From Pycnopodia helianthoides (lineage: Eukaryota > Echinodermata > Asteroidea > Forcipulatida > Asteriidae): a DNA stretch of 64,000 nt. The notes below the pieces were generated by a model. It was given only the letters and a program-made list of their open reading frames with translations, searched no databases and was not told where the DNA came from. Positions 37,501 to 46,770 of the stretch are shown here, in pieces (position 1 is the first letter of the stretch; every line of letters starts with the position of its first letter). Where the stretch lies: contig CM063244.1 of the NCBI GenBank assembly GCA_032158295.1, forward strand, positions 10,568,376-10,632,375, written 5' to 3'. The translations under genes were made by a program, and so were the position numbers.

Positions 37501-39453
37501 CTGCACAATTGTAAAGAACAAAAACCACCCAACGAAAAAGGGTGCATCTATACTAGTCCACACTCTGTTCTATCACTTGAAGAACAGTTGTCTTGGTTGG
37601 CGACACTAGTTTTAGTATTTAGTCGCAGGTAGAGGACGCAACATCAACTCGCTCGGAGGGACTGGGCAAGTCTACAAATCTTGTTCAAAATGTTTGTTAC
37701 TTTAATACGGATATCTCTTCTCTAGTTATTTGTGTTGCGACATCATCCACTACTGTTGTTTATAACAAGATGAACGTTGCCAATCAATGATCAAGACTAG
37801 ATGAACTACGGCTCCTTAGGCGAGTGCATGCCCTCTGTTGGTAGCATTGCGGCTGCATATATACAATGGCCAATGGAAGAACATCTTACCAACACGAACA
37901 AAGACACAAATATATTCATCCTGTAAACCAATGTGGGAATTCAAGATTTTCCCGAGTCCATCAGGATCCTCATAGGATTGGAACAAAATAAAAGTAACAA
38001 AGTACACAAATATACCACTCTCTACCACCTCTCTACCACCTACATGTACACATGTACATGTACTACCACCAGGGTAATTACAAACCTCGAACCCAGGCTA
38101 TATATTCTAAATTGCACAACGTGCTAGAAACGACCACAGCGGCATGATCAAGGTAATGTACCCCGTGGGGTACATCACTCATATGGACCAACATATGCGT
38201 CGTTGTTTCACATCACTTGATTGTTCTCCACCGATAAAAATTCACAAACTTTTACCATGGTATAACAATTATACACTGTACAACACTGCTCCTTTGTGAA
38301 ATTGAGCCATGCATTGATAGTGGTGGCATGTGTTAAAAATAATGGTAAAACTAATTTTTACTGAAAGATAATTATGGGTAAAGCGATTAGATGATCATAG
38401 AAGATAGAATTGCTGAAAAGTAGTGGGGAAGACAGGCAACAGATCTAGGACTAGTTTACCTTAAGATCTTGGCTGCTGAGAAGATACTTATTGAGAAACA
38501 CCAAGGAAATTGAAATAAACCTGGAAACAAAAATATAAAGAAGACACACAAACTGTCAGCAAATTTAAGTAAATATCTAAAATTTAAGTAATAACTTAAA
38601 GTTAAGATGGTTTAAATGTGCAAAGAGGATTATTTTGGGTGCAAAAAGTTTAATAAATTACACATATTGGTATACCGGGGTTAATTTAATTTGTACTCTG
38701 AGTCCAGGGCTCGATTTCACAAAGCACTAACATTCATCTGAAGTTGAGTTTGTCAATAACACCATAGTGATTTGTAATGTGACATCACACTTCGCTCTTA
38801 ATTTTAAGATAAGTCTGAGCTAGTGTGCTACGCTATCATCTGATTTTAGTTTTAAAGGAACATTACAGAATTGGTTTTTGCTAACAAAACAGTTGCTGGC
38901 AGTGTAAGCACTTTATATAAACCATATACATAAACTGACAAACCTGTAGAAGTTTGAGATCGATCGGCCATCTGGGTCACGAGAAAATAGTGCAAAACCG
39001 ATTACAAATTTGCATGTGTTATACAATGCATGAATAAAACGATCATGAGCGATAAACTCCAATCGGAAATTAGTTTGATTTATTTCTCATCAAATATGGC
39101 ATTTCAGCCAGAAATATTTCTAGGGATGCTTTCTACTATCATCATCATTAGACCGTGTAAGTTTTATGTAAATCTGTGATCAAAAGTATATTTTACAATT
39201 ACCAATTCTGTAATGTGCCTTTAAATAAGGCATTCTTAATCAAAATATTTCTGCTTAGCAAACAATCATTGTTACTGCGCGTAAAAATCAAAAAGGAATG
39301 TTACGATCGAATGAAACTGAAACTAAAATAAAAAGACAGAGACAGATTTTACCAGTAAGCCACCACAACCACTGTAATCTTAACGAATGTCTGCAGCAAA
39401 GACGCCCTTCCTCCTCCTGCATTCGGCAAAGATGTTCCCGACGAGACTGCCAT
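33957..39453 (-). CDS. slc35c1: GDP-fucose transporter (SLC35C1-like), six coding exons, complete
   Basis: Spliced gene: join(39353..39453, 38460..38520, 37242..37382, 36420..36536, 35322..35430, 33957..34507) on the minus strand, 1080 bases, 359 residues plus stop. All introns are GT-AG and all phases agree. Family knowledge: SLC35C1 is a multi-pass Golgi antiporter that imports GDP-fucose for fucosyltransferases. Recognisable stretches are FLNKYLL (about residues 41-47), [17 protein letters not shown] (124-140), YVLLKQTTS (144-152), SLNAIYTKK (195-203) and [17 protein letters not shown] (277-293). The length is close to human SLC35C1, which I recall as about 364 residues. The start at 39453 has the best context (AAAATGG). 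An in-frame ATG at 39510 would add 19 residues, and another at 39585 would add 44. The first AATAAA on this strand after the stop is at 32833-32838; an ATTAAA variant lies at 33138-33143. Confidence 0.94.
35304..35316 (+). promoter_or_regulatory. Perfect DR1 nuclear-receptor motif in intron 5 of slc35c1
   Basis: AGGTCAAAGGTCA, two AGGTCA half-sites spaced by one base. It lies 5 bp from the exon 5 donor. One 13-bp match can easily be chance, and it may simply be repeat debris. Confidence 0.25.
35322..35430 (-). CDS. slc35c1: slc35c1 coding exon 5
   Basis: 109 bases, residues 141-176 plus one base of Gly177. It encodes [12 protein letters not shown], a hydrophobic helix ([15 protein letters not shown]), and NEEDSA. 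The acceptor is GATCCAG|ATC and the donor GCAG|GTATGT, phase 1. Confidence 0.93.
35920..36130 (-). repeat. tRNA-derived SINE-like repeat, reversed, in slc35c1 intron 4
   Basis: Read on the minus strand it gives CCGATCAGCAGTGTGTGGGT, then a ..GAATC B-box-like core, CTTGTGTCCTTGAGCATGTT and GGTTCTTT.. in family order. Confidence 0.7.
36420..36536 (-). CDS. slc35c1: slc35c1 coding exon 4
   Basis: 117 bases, phase 0, residues 102-140. It starts [16 protein letters not shown] and ends [10 protein letters not shown]. Arg132 in GRSLTT lines up with human Arg147, a residue changed in leukocyte adhesion deficiency II (family knowledge; the alignment is by eye with a constant offset of 15). The acceptor is GACCAG|GTG and the donor GTG|GTAAGA. 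Confidence 0.94.
36751..36963. repeat. About 75-bp tandem repeat, three copies, in slc35c1 intron 3
   Basis: CATGGTGTTACCTCAAACC, an ACTAGATTGTATCTTCACC segment and TTTCAAATCCTACTCATGTA recur about every 75 bp. Related to the GTGTTACCGCAAACC repeats at 25431 and 60331. Confidence 0.75.
36963..37192 (+). repeat. Dispersed repeat shared with 17172-17405, in slc35c1 intron 3
   Basis: Carries GGCCTACTGGCCCAAGTCCT and TCTGAATCCTTCACTTTGGC in the same arrangement as the other copy. It ends about 50 bp from exon 3. Confidence 0.7.
37242..37382 (-). CDS. slc35c1: slc35c1 coding exon 3
   Basis: 141 bases, phase 0 at both ends, residues 55-101. It begins [12 protein letters not shown], a hallmark of this family, continues through a hydrophobic helix, and ends FDYKVTRE. 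The acceptor is TTCTCCAG|CTGG and the donor GAG|GTAAGT. Confidence 0.93.
38460..38520 (-). CDS. slc35c1: slc35c1 coding exon 2
   Basis: 61 bases. The first base completes Trp34, followed by residues 35-54 ([20 protein letters not shown]), which match the conserved first-loop region of GDP-fucose transporters. The acceptor is TTTCCAG|G and the donor AAG|GTAAAC. This exon is too short to stand out as an open reading frame. It is supported by the join and by the family match. Confidence 0.92.
38856..39220. mobile_element. TTAA-flanked MITE in slc35c1 intron 1
   Basis: 365 bp with ends AGGAACATTACAGAATTGGT and ACCAATTCTGTAATGTGCCT, near-perfect inverted repeats. TTAA lies directly outside both ends (38852-38855 and 39221-39224). 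TTAA duplication is the mark of piggyBac-type insertion. No transposase frame is present. Confidence 0.88.
39353..39453 (-). CDS. slc35c1: slc35c1 coding exon 1
   Basis: 101 bases encoding residues 1-33 and two bases of Trp34. It starts [15 protein letters not shown] and runs into the first hydrophobic segment ([13 protein letters not shown]). The donor is TACTG|GTAAAA, phase 2. The frame stays open upstream, with ATGs at 39510 and 39585 in weaker contexts, so the exact N-terminus is uncertain while the exon's 3' end is firm. Confidence 0.88.
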
Positions 39454-39620
39454 TTTAACTGTTGCACCACCGGCTGCTTTATTCACAGCAACAGATGATG
39501 ATTTCTGCATTGATTTTGATGATCCAGCAGACCTTCTTCTACATCGGTGGGTGACCTTCGCTCGTCCACGCAACCCCTTGACCATCCAAGATTGTAAACC
39601 AATTTCGACCACTCGGTACA

Positions 39621-41500
39621 AAATTCCTCAGGAAAGCAGCCACGACCACATTATGCATATTAAGTGCAAACAATCTCTTGAGGGCGCTAGTACAAAATAG
39701 CCGGCCATGAAATGACCAGAGTCCTAGTAGTAAACCAATATACTACGAGCAGCTTAGTGAATGATGTTTATCGGTTGTCTGTTGCCAGATCATAAGTATC
39801 ATTCAAAAAAGGGTATCTTGAGCACCTTGTTTTTATTTTAATCATTTCAATTCTGTGTGACTGCATTTCTCTCGTATGTGTAAAAAAAGTGCATGTGGAA
39901 ATCTGAGGTTGTTTACTTCGAAGTGCTATTGAAGTCACTTTCTGTCCTGCCCCCCTGCGGCCATTGACGATCTCAGATCTCATCTTACTTCGTCTGCAAC
40001 AACATCAACAACGAACGAGCCACCATTTGCTTAAGGAATCCTGTTGAGTTTGATGGTTAATCGATATCGGTGAGGTGATGGATAGGGATGGATGTGGACT
40101 TTCATTTTTAGAGTAGAGGAAATGAAACCATGGAGAACTGTGTTTTAATAGTGTGTGTAGTGTAAAAAAAACTGTGGTAAGTAATTTTGATTGATTTACA
40201 AGAGCAGTTACTAATGATACCAATTAACAATAACAGATTATTATTACAGTACAAATTTAACACGGTTTGAGCATGGAGGAAGGAACAGTCATTATTTATC
40301 AACTTCCAATACCTCAGGGATTTAGTCTTAGATTAGTAAAGATATCGACTGTCCACCAGAATTTAAGAAATAAACCATGTCGTATTTGTTAAACACCTCA
40401 TAATGCGTTGATTTTATACCATTCATTTTTGGCATTTAAAAAACAACAACAATAAATTGTTAACACATGACTTGATTAGTTTACCTCTAAAGGCACGACC
40501 GTAGATTTCCAAAAAAAATTAAAGGAGTACTACTTACTATTATTAGCTCCCCAGTTACTGGGTCTATAGCAAATCTAGCAACGGGGATTCTGTTCTACTT
40601 CTATGTTTTAAGATACTTGGATGAGGCTTTTCCCCGGAAACCAAATTGTTTTTAAATAAGATTTTCGAAGACTTAATTGAAGAATACCATGTACAACTTG
40701 TTCCCCATAGACAGGCATGACAGGCGATAGGCCTATTACTTCCTTAGTGCTGGTAAACCAATAGGGCGTGACACTCGATACAATTAGCAGTACATTGTAC
40801 ATGTTGTATTGTGTAGCTGTGGCTTCAGAGTTGCAGGGTTTTTCACAATTTAGGGGGATGTTTGAATTAAATCATTAATGTCACATTGCATTAACATTAC
40901 AATAAAACAATTTAAGTAAGTTGCAATAAAACAGACAGATTGTAAACAAATGTTTGTATACTACAGTCTGAGACGTCTCCCGATTCTGAAAATCTACTCC
41001 GCAGCAATAGAACAAATAGCACAGACAAGTTCTCTAAAGAACAAAAATCTACACAGCAAAGGATGTACATTGTGTTACCGCAAACCGAATACAATGTCCA
41101 TATTATGGACATTGTATTTCCTGTGCAACCCCCTGACCCCAGCTGTAAAGGTCAAGGCACTTTTGTCTTTTGGAAGGGACAAAAAATAGCCTAAAGGATG
41201 TTATTATTTTGGGTCTGTAAAGGGAACTGTGTACAAATTGTCCATAATATTAAAACAGTGTGATGAAGCTATTAAAAATACAAATTCTTTATCCCATGCA
41301 ATTATTGTTTGCATACCACAGTCTGCTAATTATCGTATTTGATATCTCTTGTCAATGGACAATTGAGTGGTCTATGGTTAATATGCTCTAAAACGCAAGT
41401 GTTGTGGGCTCGAATCCCATTCAAGTAGTAGGCCTATAGCCTGTGGATTCATTTCCACAGAACTAGAAGCACTGAGCATGCTGTACTTCACACGTCAGTG
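39621..41500. other. Intergenic region upstream of slc35c1; no gene seen
   Basis: The promoter of the transporter should lie at its left part, but no TATA box at a convincing position and no CpG island is obvious. A partial 'GTTAATAAGCAGGACAG'-family repeat covers 40970-41105. Confidence 0.45.
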
Positions 41501-41507
41501 TACAGGA

Positions 41508-41646
41508 AAACCCGGTTCATACTTCATGCGAAAGCAAAAGCAAAGCGAAATTTTGGTGACGCAATAATCGGTCCGCGCTGTTTTCCAATTGTTACGCCCC
41601 AAAATTTGCTTCGCTTTCACTTTCGCGTGAAGTATGAACCGGGCTT
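41508..41646. mobile_element. 139-bp fold-back with CCCGGTTCATACTTC ends
   Basis: Arms of about 50 bp: CCCGGTTCATACTTCATGCG continuing AAAGC..AAAGCGAA at the left, and TTCGCTTTC..CGTGAAGTATGAACCGGG at the right. The arms pair with few mismatches. Confidence 0.85.
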
Positions 41647-44070
41647 AAAAATCGAAATACCATTCTTTATCACTCAACCTCGATGCAATTATTACCACTA
41701 CTAAAAATATATACAAAAATTTCTACTGGATCATTTTTAAGGGACACCAAAACAATGTCAAAGGTCATAGAGATTCTTCTTTTTTTCTTTAAGTTCATGG
41801 AGATTTTCAAAAGAGCATTATTAATCTTATGAGCCATAGTTTCCAAAACAAACAGACAATTTCGTCTGATTAGATTTTTTTCTTTTTTAAACAAAACAAA
41901 AACATATTAATTTATTTGCGCTCCGTTTCAAGCGTCCAGCACAGTTTTTGTTGCTATGGGAATATCAAAAACTGTGACTCTCTCATTTTCTGTACACATC
42001 TGAAAAGACAAGCAACACTTTGAGGAATACAACATAATTCTACATCACACTGATATAAAATTGTTATGTTTTTTGAAGAAAAAGCCTACAGGTACTTTTT
42101 TGGATATTTTTACTGCTGTTTTAGCAGAATTATCATCATTTTGTGTGTAAAACCGAGTTTCTTTAACTCATCGTAACAAACTGCACCACCCTGTGACCTT
42201 CTTTAAAAAAGTGTTGTTAGGGAAGGTTCTGGTCTACATAAAGATCTAAAAAGTTTTCTGATTGGACCTTAAGGCTCATACTTTGAGGATCAAAGCAGAT
42301 GATCCTACTTACAACCATAGTTATGGGTCAGTTGTGTATGCTATAATTCCTTTCCACACTAAGTCTGTGTTTGTGTGTGCAAATGTATTACATTTTGTTA
42401 CAATCCCACAACACACACAATGTAGTAAAATCAATTAAAAAATATATATATGAGTGGTTTTGGCCAGAAACAAATTGATACAAACCACTGAATAAAGTTG
42501 CCAATTTTCTCAGGTTGAAACCAAAATAAGACACCAGTTGATGGATTAGACACATGTTTTGGCAGTACGCCAGATCACGGTCAGATGGAAATATTGCTCA
42601 GGACAATTAATATCAAGTTTATAAAATTAAGCTTTGACATTAAAAATCGTGCTTGAGTTTTCTAACTCATTAATCAATTATGTTAAGAAACATCTATTTT
42701 TATATTGTATTCCATGGAGCTGCCTTAAAGCAGAGCGTATCTTGCTTGAGCCTTTTGAGTTATTTTGGGGGCAGAAATCTATACGATTGACGCTTATAAA
42801 TGCCCTGAACACGGACGGAACAACTTCGGAGCCTCTTTTGGCTGCCGTCAGTTGACCTGCTGATGTGTAGTACCTGCCCCTGGACAATCTGTGCACAGGA
42901 ATGCACCAACTGTGCTATTCTTTGTGCATTTCATTGCATTAGGCAGGTTAAGGGTTTTAACTTCAAAACAAGGAGGAGCTCACAATACCACAGTACCAAG
43001 ACAAATTATGAAATTAATTTATTTTTATTCGTTTTTTATTATTTTATTTCTATAAAAAAAAGTAAAAGGCGAATTACTTTCAATTGGTCAAATTAGAATT
43101 TCAATTAGAAAATACATGTTAATAATAGACACAAAGTAGATCGGAGTCTATCACTACCAGGAAAGTAAAAGAAAATCACACACACTGGTTTTGGTGGAAA
43201 AAACGGCAAAGGATTAACACAGAGAGGCACTAAAAACACACACTAATGTATTTGCTGGATCATGCCACATGTACATGACATGTCATGTGCCTTTACTTTT
43301 CTCAAATTCTTGGGGTAAATTTTGATAGAAAACATACACTGTCTGGCCTATATGGTCTGACTGTGCTATAAATATTTAACGCACATTGTACAAGTTTACA
43401 CATGTAGTCAATGTTCACGCTTTATTTTTAGCTCCTTGATAAAAGCAAGAGCTTTACCTTTTACAGACACATTACACATGTGAGCATAATAGGCTAAATA
43501 CGCTCAAATTTGCATTATATATTCTGAGGCGCTTGCAAACAGAAAATTTAAGATGTACATTACAAGATACATGTGCTTAGATAATCAAAGTATACAGGAG
43601 ATATAATTAAGAGCACATTTTAAAAGAGAGGTTTGCACACTAAACAAAAACAAGTGGATAAACACAATACGCATGTTCATAAGCAATGCAGATCAAATTT
43701 GTGTTTAAAGCATGCTTTTGAAAATGTCCAGAGATTCTGTAGCTCAGATAATGTATGTAATGGTGGAGAGTTCTAGATTTTGGAAGCAGATACTGAAGGA
43801 AAAAGCACAATCGCAACACGTGGAGGATTGTTTTGGAGACAGTTAGAAGAAGTTTGTTTGTTGAAGATTGCGACTTATAGGCGAGAGCAGTTCCTTGAGA
43901 TACGGTGGTGCCTTCATTCGTAGCTTTCCATGCGAGCAATAGGTCTAATATTTAAATATTTAAAAATTGAAGTTAATTCTTTGACAGACTTGAAGCCAGT
44001 TCAGAGTTGTTTCAGGACGGGTGTTCTGTCATGTGATGTTCACTAGAAATATATACAAAACATCTTTGTC
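41647..44070. other. No gene seen
   Basis: AT-rich intergenic sequence without recognisable RNA genes or exons. The reading frames at 42634-42896 overlap on both strands and look like chance. Confidence 0.5.
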
Positions 44071-44074
44071 ACCA

Positions 44075-44215
44075 AATGCAGCCATCTTGGCTCTTGTTTT
44101 CTCCCAATCAATGAAACCAAACTGAGGCTAGAAGGTAGAATAGTCTGATCCCCTAATTAGAATCAGTATTCAACATCGCTTTTGCACACAGGCAACAAGA
44201 CGAAATATCAGATAA
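44075..44215 (+). repeat. Dispersed repeat, 'AACCGAGGCTGGAAGG' family
   Basis: CAGCCATCTTGGCTC, AACCAAACTGAGGCTAGAAG, ATAGTCTGAT and AGAATCAGTATTCA match the copy at 260-400. Confidence 0.7.
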
Positions 44216-45113
44216 TGTATAATATCTGAATATAGGTCTTCAGATGTTATTACAGGTGATTGGCAAAGGAATTATTTTAAATTAATTATATTTTTTATCA
44301 AACACACATTATTATTTCACAGTGAATTCTCTTTCACTGGCTTTTTACATTGGTTAGGTTTTTTGTTTCGGTTGTTGAATGCAAAGGTCTTCTGTGTGTT
44401 GATCAATTCTGCCCAGTGTTGATTTAACCTTAGCCCCTGGTGCTCCTAGTTCTATTGAACTATAGAGATGTTCATCTGATAAAGAACAGAGACTTGTGTA
44501 GTCCAAAGTAACATCATAATACATCCAAACGAACATCAAAGCTAGATCGTCAGCCACCGTATAGGCCTACCTCCATTGATTTGGATGTATCGGGCTTCTA
44601 TTCACATCTATAGTGATGCCACAGACCATACACGGTTTAATCCTTTAGATGTAACATACCTGTAGGACATCGTCACCATTCATCCACACATTACAGATGT
44701 GTTTGATTCTTTTGCATAATTTTTTTTTTCTGAATAAATGTCTAGGAGGGAAAAAAATGAGCCAGAAATTGGATTCGCTTTTAGAAATGTAGTGATCTAT
44801 GCAGTACTACATGTACTTGTATGTAAAAACATGGGAAATGTTATGTAAATTCTGTATAGGGGCCTATGACCTTTATCTGTTTATTAACGGAAGTGTATAC
44901 TCTTGGAGAAGTTTAAAGAAGCCGTGGGCATTTTGATAAAAACAAGCTGCATGCATGCAGCCACTGTGGATATTTTGATTGAAGCCGTTGGTAGCCACTA
45001 CTTTAATATGTTGATTACAACACAGTCTGACAGTGTACACGGTGTCAGATATTCTTTCCAATAGCCCGTGTGAGCTCAAAATCAAAACCCAACTTGAACA
45101 TAATGTTTGGACA

Positions 45114-45161
45114 TTAGGGTTAGGGTTAGGGTTAGGGTTAGGGTTAGGGTTAGGGTCAGGG
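45114..45161 (+). repeat. Interstitial telomeric repeat, (TTAGGG)7
   Basis: Seven perfect TTAGGG units (45114-45155) followed by one TCAGGG. The flanks are ordinary intergenic DNA on both sides, so this is not a chromosome end. Confidence 0.97.
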
Positions 45162-45997
45162 TAAAGAAGACTTGAACAGGGTTGTGCACATTACATGTAC
45201 AGTATGGGAAATGTAAACTGTGGTAAGTGTTTGCAAGCCCATCATGGTTAAATAGCTTCATACATGTACATGTGCCTCTGTACATGCTGTACACATGTAT
45301 TAGCCACTGTGTATCATGTACTGGTGTATGCCCACTGTACATAATGGTGCATCATGTCATGTAAACGTACACAGGCACATTTTTATACTCTAAGCCATTC
45401 AAAATTTTGAATTCTCAGGATCCGGGCCAGACATGCCAGATAATTGTATATGAAATAACAAGCTCCGTGTGTACTGTACAAATATCTTTGACATTTTGTG
45501 TAGTTAGCACAGGTGACAAATGTTTTCTCAGCACAAACACATCACTGCAAGGTGCATTACTAATTGTGACACAGGTGTTCAGGCCTGTATGTAATTTTTT
45601 CTAAGACCTACCTTTTATGCATTTCTTTCTCCTGCTTTTTAATTGGTACCAGATTCCCAGTTTGCAGCCTTCATCTGTGGCTTTTGTCTGGGCGCGGTGG
45701 GGTGGGGGGGGGGCGGTGATGGGAGTCCCTTCAATCATCCCTTCCTCCATGCTTCAATTTACTGAATTGAATTAGAGGCCATACAAGACTGTTTGGGCAA
45801 ATTTTGTTGTTGAGCTTCCAGATTAAGACTACAAACTATTTTGTTATCATCCCCCCCCATGGTGACCAATTCTATACGTAAACACATGATACACATTGAT
45901 AAAATGTAACTTTAACAGAAAACAGTTCACAAAATTTATGGGTAAAAACAACAACATTATATTGAACTTATTATCTTCAATTTTAAATTAATTTGGG

Positions 45998-46149
45998 GTT
46001 GAACAGAGACAAATTTTTGGAGCGGGATTTGAAACTGGACCTCTAGAATAAGGTGCCAGCGCTCTCTACCAACTGAGCTACCCAGTCCTAAATGTCAATG
46101 TCGGTGGTCTCCCTATTTTGTCAGTATCTTTGTTCAGGGTGCCAGTCTT
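45998..46149 (-). repeat. tRNA-derived SINE (second family), antisense
   Basis: On the minus strand it reads GACTGGGTAGCTCAGTTGGT (A-box-like), GAGCGCTGGCACC, then a TTTCAAATCCCGCTCC B-box-like core and a tail with TTTGTCTCTGTTC. The opposite side has the shared GACAAAATAGGGAGACC head. Confidence 0.78.
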
Positions 46150-46505
46150 CAATTTAAATTGAAATGTCTGCGTTGACGATCTTTTAATGGATTCTCTTTA
46201 CATTTTATTGGCAGGTGCAGCCTACTGCAGCAGATCCTATCCAAGCTTAACTTTGATCAGCGGCGCCATTCCAAACCCTGCTACATTATTCCAGGGTTAA
46301 AACGCTTACACTATCAAAGTTAACAAATTGCGGATCATTTTCCCGAAGCTGTGCTTTGACTTCAAAAACTGATCTACATCCAAGATGAAGCCAGCATTAC
46401 TGAGAAGTCAGATTTATGGATAGATTTATTGATGAGTTTATGACATTTCATCATTGACCGGTTCTCAACCCACAACCGCTTCCCCTGCTACCAACAGCAT
46501 GTGGA

Positions 46506-46770
46506 ATGGCTAGACAGCGGAGTACCGGGCTCCCCACCCAGGGGCTCCCCACCCAGGGGATTCCGACCATCGCCCTAAATGATGACGATGACAAAGAGCC
46601 ACACGAGTATCCCCTCTTCGAGTTGGCCCTTCTGAAGCGTCTGAGAGCTCCCGACAGTAAGGCTGGAGTGCGTGGGCGGAGCTATGTCAGTCAGAATAGG
46701 GTGTATATTCGGCGTTGTGCTCAGAGGCAGCGAGGGAGTACGAGTGTGACAATCCTGGTCTGCAGTAATG
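46506..46770 (+). CDS. Large gene, coding exon 1
   Basis: Residues 1-88 plus one base. The ATG has good context (GGAATGG) and is the first in frame after a stop at 46455-46457. The N-terminus is polar and probably disordered. It contains a GLPTQ repeat and an acidic DDDDKE run, followed by FELALLKRLRAP and a basic stretch. The donor is AATG|GTGAGT, phase 1. A possible acceptor at TTGGCAG (ending 46214) could mark the start of a 5' UTR exon, but this is unproven. Confidence 0.82.
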
